Shown here one piece after another: positions 25,401 through 30,128 of a stretch of DNA of 32,159 nt (the first letter of the stretch is position 1; each line of letters opens with the position of its first letter). Source of the DNA: an uncultured Bacteroidales bacterium. Lineage in GTDB: Bacteria; Bacteroidota; Bacteroidia; Bacteroidales; Paludibacteraceae. The position numbers and the translations under genes are program-made. The notes under the pieces were generated by a model. That model did not search any database. It was given only the letters and a program-made list of their open reading frames with translations, and had not been told where the DNA came from. The stretch covers positions 1-32,159 of the forward strand of contig CACZRD010000131.1 in the NCBI GenBank assembly GCA_902783545.1. Direction: 5' to 3'.

Positions 25401-26136
25401 CCTCGTTCATCTGATACAGGTACGGATCAAACAGCGTCGGCGTCACCAACATTTCCTTACCCTTGAACTTCGTGTCAAGCGTCCAAGTCGGCGTATAGTC
25501 CGGATCTACATGGCTGTAGCACTCGATATTGGCGTAGTCGGATGATATGTCCGTGTCGCAGAAGCTATATGCATACTCGTCGAGGATCTCCTCGAAGTCA
25601 TCGAACTCCGAACGCATCTTGATCGTGAACTCCTTGCCGTCCAGCGTCGATGGCGGGTACCAGTCGAACTCCAACTTTGTCACGCGGTCATAACCGCCTG
25701 CCGGATTCTGCTTCACCGTCAGCCAGTCTGTCCACTGACCATTGGGCTGCACCGATGTACGCACGCCGTTGTGCATGCACGTGAGCACCAACTGACCTTG
25801 GTCGGCTTGGTACTTCACCGCCAGCGTACCTTTGTCGTTGTCTTTGTCGTTGTCCCGAACTACGTGCGCAAGCCAGTTCAGTACTGTCACTTCATGCTCA
25901 TTGTCCTGGTCATCCTTATACGTGTACGAGAAGTTACTGCCCGGCAGCGCCGAGTAACTGCGCTCATACCAGGCTCCGTGCACCCACACAGGGATACTGA
26001 AGTGAACCTTGTCAATACCCGAAGCATACACGGTGTAATTCTCTGTGTGCTCCATGTAATCGTTAGCGCGCGCCTGCTGCCGACAAAGCGACAGCATAGC
26101 CATAACAGCCAATAAAACAGATAGATAACGTTTCAT
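16405..26136 (-). CDS. Giant secreted multidomain protein with LamG-like and carboxypeptidase-regulatory-like domains
   Basis: 3243 residues from ATG 26136. The frame opens at 26175, but that codon lies in the promoter. A signal peptide (KRYLSVLLAVMAMLSLC, ending QARA-ND) directs export. Predicted parts in order: beta-rich fibronectin-like repeats to about 750; carboxypeptidase-regulatory-like folds near 767-820 (ISGSILMSDNSGMSGVKVAL) and 986-1040 (RLTGRALFENTTIPVAGAMF); two LamG/concanavalin-like domains near 2217-2382 (SLHFDGSG, FTIDMMIRPSEPN) and 2425-2549 (GEWHHFVLTVNRAYNNAALF); a BACON/Ig-like domain near 2705-2790; a region from about 2925 beginning INAGWNWVSFNLDL. The end, VVIIRNNEKFDVTGVKL, resembles the short tails of secreted Bacteroidales proteins, perhaps a type IX sorting signal. 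It is probably a surface adhesin or glycan-binding protein; no catalytic domain was recognised. It is transcribed alone and convergent to the DUF5606 operon. Confidence 0.85.
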   Translation of the reverse strand: MKRYLSVLLAVMAMLSLCRQQARANDYMEHTENYTVYASGIDKVHFSIPVWVHGAWYERSYSALPGSNFSYTYKDDQDNEHEVTVLNWLAHVVRDNDKDNDKGTLAVKYQADQGQLVLTCMHNGVRTSVQPNGQWTDWLTVKQNPAGGYDRVTKLEFDWYPPSTLDGKEFTIKMRSEFDDFEEILDEYAYSFCDTDISSDYANIECYSHVDPDYTPTWTLDTKFKGKEMLVTPTLFDPYLYQMNEDGVAGFGYAAIPYSLADEPISYVLTNDTAIHYTKDLSGNIYVMTTDTVWPDLSAKFTVWRNKENGTVDSIVSTKVDVLPYHRIYDFVAKEEVDSTDSYTGANLLSWSIKNPLLSDLVDGDYFEIVRATDASFSDAASLAVLPLVRDSLGLYSYRDNDRSISTGHLYSDSLTLPLVYTADGYCALKDQEGNTKFHIKPQIQTDKAVVPSLPVYYRIRRASAAVWGWHDDFMEQRTVYKHNFLAPLASEQPEYEKDAEFETNHKVNFRIILSNEEVPTVLPRKEQFEFSYTVTQATEEGSADQDPEQYMTDALKEHLKDSLYKVLKAEYEGNPFGKCMWDKTANLILIRTVEETGTSTEITVPADSIHRLADGNWEAIFADYADKGCTHYRYSVRIDQSHADLHVRKPETQLAPKSIAGPDLYFDESAKIVSFTATQGDAGTTLKQGVLLNWKPSSSAVDEYILCRIKEGSSDAPDTLYRGIETTFMDITSEPTVHYEYTVSSYYNCNGRSTSNSATTEGWRTPYGEISGSILMSDNSGMSGVKVALQDSTGAVVRTQITGANGTYRFDSLEYYRIECITEPSIYVRYTYMPMVTDPEPYVVYRALNPDHSVLSDWAHLPKGSSSFPLGTILEIKTTEENNVAKDQVFTVTVDANYELDGYNRYKVITETDVRPDFTLQVYRGSDFVPSCKTVMTNARFVVVPTHEYGIFSYNYTDASTAAITLSTDNAVASAIDFRNTKTARLTGRALFENTTIPVAGAMFMLNGDTVRRGGSPLMTGTDGNFELSLTMNQPYTLRIFKPGHVFALDGYFQMEEGKDTFAIAKPLDGIRFYDRTKVRLVGRVAGGIDQRDLPEAFGLGKNNLGDDLQLVLQLEGDNVAHFVHDPNDLTRDTVQQTVTNLSGTTQTLFEKKRVVIHPDPTTGEYAVDIFPVKYKVTQATAKGYATLFTDGTGNETFDLTNAPTTLIMDIHDDDMVSYNATYDRIYRTPVRIDLKQNLYGMERVAYGEPEMEANGANPNEEEKVALYTVDKDGNVTYTLGYPVFYDTRKYQFKAKAYEAYYYNNDPSGEVDIVPQRGGTAIIRNGMHSATEVERYPLNEKGENSVIWLTVDDVDVEHAGTAPLRSVSVALETEGNIVETNVFSAFITGTVLEEKTIQASTGSIQLLDIIRDPGGAGSSAYVENGAEYTFSFSQSMAARFGIQLSPTWGNNITQYIGVYSGAAAGGSWIGSPVETQKAFSFDIPIAHAIDFGSSYTCKLTTNERIETSSDGSPTGVGSPADVFFGTTVSNLVGKAKTISIINDSLYQMCQPSLNAGAMLLLAQGTDTLGKPYYLVTGQKVYIGARLDNTFTYSQYYIWNTLIPRLAMERQNLLKNFTDADAAQAYADATGQPTYWYYQTGEYLNDTIPLDAYRMFTPNDGGTYVDEVGTLNMTITRWLEILYLNEREKVEARTKGAKIGTFSTSAGNSFSHSDTYNYEYSYNEFPQNMVLEGDGVRAGGTALFTLIGSVFKNRLNTSAMSAFLQTYWKKGEATGVDQGDNVEVSSNNQAKKVEEIAAKAGNMEFHMGYDIIKDINTDKRMTTTAAVTKSTGFTLVPDPMGDITTTVYKAEIDSAWHANSAEAMEAVVQTDNEKLLYGSYVFYTEAGATVCPHEEEEKTILYNPGTTINNPTIWVAKPELTADRYEIANVAPDKRASLRINLYNQGQMDAGYAEYGQGFYLCLNGVSNPDGAKVYVNGAPLINAIYYWILPGEPVTQTIEVERGAVDDYDLSFSLYSEHCATTSADMNIGVHFLPLSTDVAIASPRQNWVMNTLSQRDSTGYYLPVTIDGFDIHHKNFDHIEFQYKLSSESDEKWVNQCSFFASDSLYELASGNKAMIENGRIVPFRFYGERDPMEQKYDLRAVSFCRYGSGYVHKASPVISGTKDTRPPRVFGEPEPVNSILGVGDNLKLRFNEAIAGNYLDEDNNFQIIGVTNETGITAGTSLHFDGSGSAYTKVKRDLTNKSFTIDMMIRPSEPNRTADMVLFETGNGEQVKQLILTNDNRLRLHSVVSNTMVGSSSQPIGDILSFVRVLCVYDKEKSDVRFYAGTDDVTDTIFGDSATTLNIERSAYFSFGNTYDGDMLEARVWTKALTLEEIAATADHQLTGYERELLAYYRMDEGKGETVTDYAHGATLYLDGCSWNKQQGFSLRLDGDQTVQLDGNMLGRSAVYDMTMMLWFKAETSGTLFRSDEQQWDVPEGYANGEWHHFVLTVNRAYNNAALFVDGKLQQSFPATQMAGITGAMYLGGNGFKGNIDEFVIFEQALPQSLVTLFDNVALTGDEMGLVGYLPFEEQFLNASGVLQLRFSGNDQRIIRDKTTGEIINKVTPLIVNQPSLDDLADADNNAPIKSHGQLTKLYFDWSFNNDELMINILNQDYEVNKQSIYVTVRDVEDLNGNPMVSPVSWTAFVDRNSLKWSEKQLYVQTDDNTDTDQELTVRIINQSGKRHQYTIESLPSWLSVDTEYGAIDPTGEQTVRLNFDSQTAVGEYSDVIYLTDENGLSEPLPIEYIVEAIPPYDEVDRAKYPLNMSVCGQVILSDQQSAISGQIDTDERDIVYAMYKEKCVGQSNITYDAEANTSKLFITVYGNENMNSKQIRFRLWQASTGKVYELSANRDILFAHGAVYGCGDGKPVILTTTGSEQQTIGINAGWNWVSFNLDLRPSVAKIEKVMTADQPWTEGDQIKNPATRNFVTYSDLLDRFVGDFDYLRYIYTYMVYCGAGNTMHISGNSLPTDSMHVTVSGNGRWSPMPCLLSQVTPITEALADYYDDATTGDMIKSHDHFAYFSEYKKWEGDLRAMRPGEGYFFRRVAQGSVKINFYDTDADNAPRRKQSAVSSQMSAFSNPNAATNMTMIAAISGQQSATSGQPIKVYVGDELAAVADPVNSLYFLTIQSDQVGALRFEMNGDTYVAESGTINYSADSHHGTMTAPIMLKKDDNRPYKIIENDHVVIIRNNEKFDVTGVKL
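16701..16742 (-). repeat. 7-bp word array inside the giant gene (6 units)
   Basis: Plus-strand units gctgacc, gcttgtt, gctgact, gctgacc, gctgatc, gctgcaa from 16701. On the coding strand they give residues 3132-3146 (AAISGQQSATSGQ). Three units make 21 bp, so the translation cycles every seven residues. Confidence 0.85.
16781..16808 (-). repeat. 7-bp word array inside the giant gene (4 units)
   Basis: Plus-strand units gctgaca, tctgact, gctgacg, gctgact from 16781. They encode about residues 3110-3119 (QSAVSSQMSA) in the coding frame. Confidence 0.8.
17665..17692 (-). repeat. 7-bp word array inside the giant gene (4 units)
   Basis: Plus-strand units gctgatt, gcagact, gctgatc, gctcagt from 17665. 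They encode about residues 2816-2825 (SDQQSAISGQ). Confidence 0.75.
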
Positions 26137-26172
26137 TATGTTTTTCGTTTTGTTATTTGCACGATTTGCGTG

Positions 26173-26204
26173 CAAAGGTACGAAAAAAAAATGACAATAG
26201 CAAA
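26173..26204 (-). promoter_or_regulatory. Bacteroidota-type promoter of the giant gene
   Basis: On the minus strand, TTTG (26201-26204) and TACCTTTG (26173-26180) are separated by 20 nt. The transcript would begin near 26166, about 30 nt before ATG 26136. Confidence 0.85.
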
Positions 26205-26311
26205 CTTTTGGGCAAAAAAAATGCTACCAATTCCTGCCTTTTTGCTACCAAAATGAGTGATTCTGCTTGTATATATCAACTATGACATCCTGGCGTGAGG
26301 TAGTAGTCAGG

Positions 26312-26710
26312 TTAAGAATGTTGCGTCGTCAGTTGGGCAATGACGAAGCCACGGAGAGTTTTGTAATAGGCCTCAGGGGAGACGGAAGGAGTGCCATCCG
26401 GTTTTGTTCCGAAGAATTGCAGGTTGGCTTTCGCGAGATTACGGTTGGCGAGGCGTTTGTACTGATCGTACATATTCTGCCAATACTCATGCCTTTCGGG
26501 ATCATCGAGTTCCTGTTTTGCCTGCTTAGAAGCTTCGCCAAAGGACACGTTCAGTTCGTGCTGATGAGGCGTGATCGATTTAGGGTCTTTGTGCAAAGGA
26601 TAGTTGCTGACGACCGTTTGCCCGTAACGATGAGCCGTGTAAAACTTGCTGTCACCTGTTAAGCGACCGCTTAACTTGTTCAATAAGATGTCTAATTCTG
26701 CTTTTGCCAT
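26312..26710 (-). CDS. Small conserved-looking protein of unknown function
   Basis: 132 residues from ATG 26710. No signal peptide or membrane segment is seen, so it should be cytosolic. The N-terminal part (AKAELDILLNKLSGRLTG, SKFYTAHRYGQTVVSNYP) looks beta-rich. The middle (ASKQAKQELDDPERHEYW, NMYDQYKRLANRNLAKANLQ) looks helical. The pattern of a small beta unit followed by an F-x-x-A-x-x-x-A-K-x-x-x-x-D-P stretch recalls several short uncharacterised bacterial families, but I cannot assign one. It lies between the giant gene and the defence operon on the same strand, with 231 bases of repeat-bearing spacer upstream. No good promoter was seen; an 8-bp inverted repeat lies 17 bases before the start. 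Confidence 0.6.
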   Translation of the reverse strand: MAKAELDILLNKLSGRLTGDSKFYTAHRYGQTVVSNYPLHKDPKSITPHQHELNVSFGEASKQAKQELDDPERHEYWQNMYDQYKRLANRNLAKANLQFFGTKPDGTPSVSPEAYYKTLRGFVIAQLTTQHS

Positions 26711-26726
26711 GTTGGTGAAAGATTAT

Positions 26727-26755
26727 ATCGACCATATCGCCCAAGATTGGTCGAT
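26727..26755. repeat. Perfect 8-bp inverted repeat upstream of the small unknown gene
   Basis: atcgacca 26727-26734 and tggtcgat 26748-26755 are separated by 13 bases, 17 bases upstream of ATG 26710 on the minus strand. It could be an operator or a leader hairpin. Confidence 0.45.
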
Positions 26756-26800
26756 TGTTATTATTGTGTTAGTGTGATATCAGTAGCATGAAAGTCGCAT

Positions 26801-26855
26801 TCGTTGCCGTGTCGTTACCGTGTCGTTGCCGTGTCGTTGCCGTCTTTTTGCCGTG
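26801..26855 (-). repeat. 11-bp tandem repeat in the spacer, related to the one in the RluA gene (5 units)
   Basis: Plus-strand units tcgttgccgtg 26801-26811, tcgttaccgtg 26812-26822, tcgttgccgtg 26823-26833, tcgttgccgtc 26834-26844 and the degenerate tttttgccgtg 26845-26855. Reverse-complemented, this is the same 11-bp word as at 2604-2647. In both places the word agccaaa precedes it. The rest of the spacer (26711-26941) holds only the inverted repeat at 26727-26755; no gene was seen. Confidence 0.92.
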
Positions 26856-26941
26856 TTTGGCTAGTGAAAGGAGCGTGATTGTGAGGAGGAGTGTCCCTTG
26901 TTCTGAAACAATCCTTGGGGTTATGTGAATAAGGAATGTGG

Positions 26942-29900
26942 TTATTCTATCAATTTTATTTCATCGGCGGTGAGGCCGTAAAGGGTATATACACGTGCAT
27001 TGATATCTTTGTCTGTTTCGGCAATCTTTGCAGACAAATCCTCGCAATCTTGCTTGTTCTTGTTGAAGTATTGTTCCCACTCGTCTTGTTGGAAGAGCGA
27101 AAGGCGGATTTTTTGCTTCTTGAGTTCGGTTACAAATCCATTAAAGTCCAGACTATCGAAAGCCTCTAAAGCACCGTTTATCTTCACTTCGGGTATGTTG
27201 TCTTGCAATCGACGGATAAAGCGCGATCGGGTTTCCTGTAATTCTTTATTCAGCCCAAGCATTGCATCTGCTAATTCAACAAATGGCTGTTGGTCGGCAA
27301 GCTCAACAATAGGAATGGATGATATATTACTCGAATTAAATCGATAATAACCTCCCAACTTCGGAGGGCATATACTTGTTAAGTAGTATGTGATGAGAGA
27401 AGAATTTAAAATGCACAATAATAATTTTTCATAATTTTCCTTTTGAGGAAGTACAATAGCAGGAACATTTGCTCCATTGAAAACCGACCTATTATCTAAC
27501 AAGCCAGCCTGTAATTTTACACCTATACCTTTGAGCAAAATCTTCTTTGGCGCAATATAAGAATATTGACCAGCTCTTAAATGCCTGAACCAATTTTCTT
27601 CGGTTGCATACAACTTCCTACTATCCATACGTGTCATTAGTTCGGCCTTCTTTTCTATTAAATATGCATAGGCACGAGGATATGTAGTAGAAAAATATTC
27701 ATCCGTAAATAAACTGCCATCCTCATTATATGGGTAGATTACTACTGCGTTAGGTTGTACCATAATATATGATTTAACCTCTTCTCCACGATAAGCGTAT
27801 GGATATATTACTTCTTTTTCTAAACCTAATTCTACCGCTTTATCTTTAGTTAGGACAAAAGCCTCGTCTTTTCCCGTTAGATCTCCAATTACAGAGGGAG
27901 CAATATCTTTAAGAGGTTTAAATGCGATTTGCTTGCTCCTTAAAAACTTGATTAGATTAAAAGAACGAAATTGCCAAGCAGCTTCTCCAAATTCGTTATA
28001 ATTTAAGGCTGCGAAAGAAATAGCGTTTAGCCTATCTGTAGTCAATTCTTCCTTTGTACGAACCTTTGCATATAGCATCGATTCTTTGGGAGCATTATTT
28101 AATATATAAATTGCCGGATATGTATCTGCACCATCAAATACTGGAAGCGAACCAAAATCCAGAATACTATAAATCTTATAGTTAGATAGTAACTTTCTCA
28201 AATTCTTGCCATAATCCGTTTGCATCCATTGAGAACTAGAAATAAATGAAACTACTCCTTCTGACTTTATCAGCGATAAACTTTTTTCGAAGAATAATGT
28301 GGAAACATCTAACTTTCCACAAGGAGTATGATAATTGGCAAAATAGAAGTCTACCTCAGTGGATCTTAAGTTTTGAACTCTTACATATGGGGGATTGCCT
28401 ATTACCACATCAAAGCCGCCTTTCGCAAAGACATCTGGAAATTCGGTTTGCCAGTTGAAGGCTTTGTCGCCGGCTATCTCGGGATCGGAGATCAGGGAGT
28501 TGCCGCACTTGATGTTGTTGTTGAGGGAGTTGAGTTTGCGGTGCGGTTTGGCGGTGCGAAGCCACAAGGCGAGACGAGCTATCTCAACGCTCTCCTCGTT
28601 GATATCCACGCCGTAGAGGTTGTTCTCGAGGATTGCGTTTTCATAGTAGCCAAACTCAATGGATGAGCCGGTAACTTTGGCTTCCATCTCATTGATGAGT
28701 TTATGCTCCTCAACAAGGAAATGGAGTGCGGCATTGAGGAACGCGCCGCTACCACAAGCGGGGTCGCAGATCGTGATCTCGAGCAGCCACTGGCGGTAGG
28801 CTTGCAGACGCTCCAGCAGGCGTTTCTTCGTCGCCATCTGGCGATTCTTGTCGGCGAAATACTCGGTTTCGTCGATGCCCATCTCGGCTTTCTTCTCCGC
28901 ACAGAGTCGCCCGACGGTGTTGTCCACGATGTACTTGGTGATATACTGCGGGGTATAGAACACGCCGTCGCGTTTGCGTTTGGAGACAGAATCGCTCGCG
29001 GACTTAACCGCGAGAGCAGAACCGGCATTGATTTGGGCTGTGACCTCTTCAATTTCGTTCAGCGAGTTCTCAAAGATATGACCAAGGATATTAACATCGA
29101 CTTCGCTTGCATAGTCATATTCAGACAATTTCTTTGTATTACGCACTAGCACCTCATCGCTAATAATCAGTTCGTCCAGTTCTTTGTCCGGTTTGAACAA
29201 ACCGCCATTATAGGCGAAGATATTCCTTTTATCGTTGCCTGTATCAAGATAGCCGAAATATTTCTTGATACGATCATAAAGAGGTTCATATGCGTCGTTC
29301 TCTTTCAACAACTCCCATTGCGCTATGATTTGTACCATTAAATTTGGCGGTAGCAGGTCACAATCCTCGGCAAAGAAGATGAACAAGAGTCGATCAAGTA
29401 ATTTCTGTGTCTTTTTGAAGAGAAGGAGAATATGCTCTTTTGGCGTCTCTTCCGATATGTTGTTTTTGAGGATGTCGGCAAATACTTCCCGTTTGAATGC
29501 AGAGTAGTCCTTATATAGTTGCTGCGTTACCTGATCTTCATTGCTAACACTTTCTGTTTTGGCTCTAATCGGCAGGTCTTGGCTAAGTGTTCCCCATGAC
29601 AGGCAGAAGTAGAATTCTCTAAAATCTTCTTCTTTGAGAGAAAACAGATTCCACTCCCTATATTCCGTCGCATCATCAATATAGAAATGGAGCTTTTCAA
29701 AATTGGAGATAATCACATATCGCGCACCGCGATGTTGGCTCTTGTAACCAAAAGCTTGTGTTTCCACTTGCTTCAAGTTAGGCGTTTTATGGTCTTTGAG
29801 TTCTATAATACCAATCACCTTACCATCACGCTGAATGGCTCCATCTGCCTTTTTGGAGTCTGTCTCGTTTTTCTTCTCAGTAATAAGATTGTAATCCGGA

Positions 29901-30103
29901 TCGGGATTTATGGTATATCCTAACACAGCCACAAACAACTCACGCAAGAATCCTTCCTGGAATTGTTCTTCTTTGGATGCGTGGATGTTATCTTGCCTAA
30001 CTTGATTTAGGAAAAACACCTTGTACTGCTCCCAAGCCGCCTTTACCTGCTGTTCATTGAGCATGGCAAGGTATTTCTTAATGATGGTATTTTGAAAGAA
30101 CAT
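26942..30103 (-). CDS. Single-chain type IIG restriction-modification enzyme (Eco57I-like)
   Basis: 1053 residues. An N-terminal PD-(D/E)XK nuclease is visible as ADGAIQRDGKVIGIIELKD, with Asp87 and Glu101-x-Lys103. A helical connector follows, then an N6-adenine methyltransferase: VFYTPQYITKYIVDNTVG, the SAM-binding motif CDPACGSGAF (446-455) and catalytic NPPY (570-573). The last 450 residues resemble a TaqI/Eco57I-type target recognition domain plus a helical tail. Such enzymes cut unmodified DNA and protect the host with the same chain. The start at 30103 lies 25 bases after the DUF262 gene; an alternative Met14 is at 30064. Residues 364-370 are encoded by a copy of the hairpin repeat found at the right edge of the window. 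Base composition changes sharply near residue 570. Confidence 0.9.
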   Translation of the reverse strand: MFFQNTIIKKYLAMLNEQQVKAAWEQYKVFFLNQVRQDNIHASKEEQFQEGFLRELFVAVLGYTINPDPDYNLITEKKNETDSKKADGAIQRDGKVIGIIELKDHKTPNLKQVETQAFGYKSQHRGARYVIISNFEKLHFYIDDATEYREWNLFSLKEEDFREFYFCLSWGTLSQDLPIRAKTESVSNEDQVTQQLYKDYSAFKREVFADILKNNISEETPKEHILLLFKKTQKLLDRLLFIFFAEDCDLLPPNLMVQIIAQWELLKENDAYEPLYDRIKKYFGYLDTGNDKRNIFAYNGGLFKPDKELDELIISDEVLVRNTKKLSEYDYASEVDVNILGHIFENSLNEIEEVTAQINAGSALAVKSASDSVSKRKRDGVFYTPQYITKYIVDNTVGRLCAEKKAEMGIDETEYFADKNRQMATKKRLLERLQAYRQWLLEITICDPACGSGAFLNAALHFLVEEHKLINEMEAKVTGSSIEFGYYENAILENNLYGVDINEESVEIARLALWLRTAKPHRKLNSLNNNIKCGNSLISDPEIAGDKAFNWQTEFPDVFAKGGFDVVIGNPPYVRVQNLRSTEVDFYFANYHTPCGKLDVSTLFFEKSLSLIKSEGVVSFISSSQWMQTDYGKNLRKLLSNYKIYSILDFGSLPVFDGADTYPAIYILNNAPKESMLYAKVRTKEELTTDRLNAISFAALNYNEFGEAAWQFRSFNLIKFLRSKQIAFKPLKDIAPSVIGDLTGKDEAFVLTKDKAVELGLEKEVIYPYAYRGEEVKSYIMVQPNAVVIYPYNEDGSLFTDEYFSTTYPRAYAYLIEKKAELMTRMDSRKLYATEENWFRHLRAGQYSYIAPKKILLKGIGVKLQAGLLDNRSVFNGANVPAIVLPQKENYEKLLLCILNSSLITYYLTSICPPKLGGYYRFNSSNISSIPIVELADQQPFVELADAMLGLNKELQETRSRFIRRLQDNIPEVKINGALEAFDSLDFNGFVTELKKQKIRLSLFQQDEWEQYFNKNKQDCEDLSAKIAETDKDINARVYTLYGLTADEIKLIE
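28995..29024 (-). repeat. Copy of the GACTTAA-loop hairpin repeat inside the restriction-modification gene
   Basis: Plus strand: stem ctcgcg 28995-29000, loop gacttaac 29001-29008, stem cgcgag 29009-29014, followed by agcagaacc. The loop is identical to, and the tail close to, the two units at 32076-32159, while the stem is different. It is read in frame as part of SALAVKSAS. Confidence 0.8.
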
Positions 30104-30106
30104 TGT

Positions 30107-30126
30107 GTTTGCTATTTGCTATTGCT
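30107..30126 (-). repeat. 7-bp word array between the two defence genes
   Basis: Plus-strand units gtttgct 30107-30113, atttgct 30114-30120, attgct 30121-30126. It occupies most of the 25-base gap between the DUF262 stop and the restriction-modification start. Confidence 0.65.
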
Positions 30127-30128
30127 AA

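Noticed and set aside
26711..26941. A further small gene between the 132-residue gene and the restriction-modification gene
   Set aside because: Only short frames crossing the 11-bp repeats are present, with no start signal or recognisable product.
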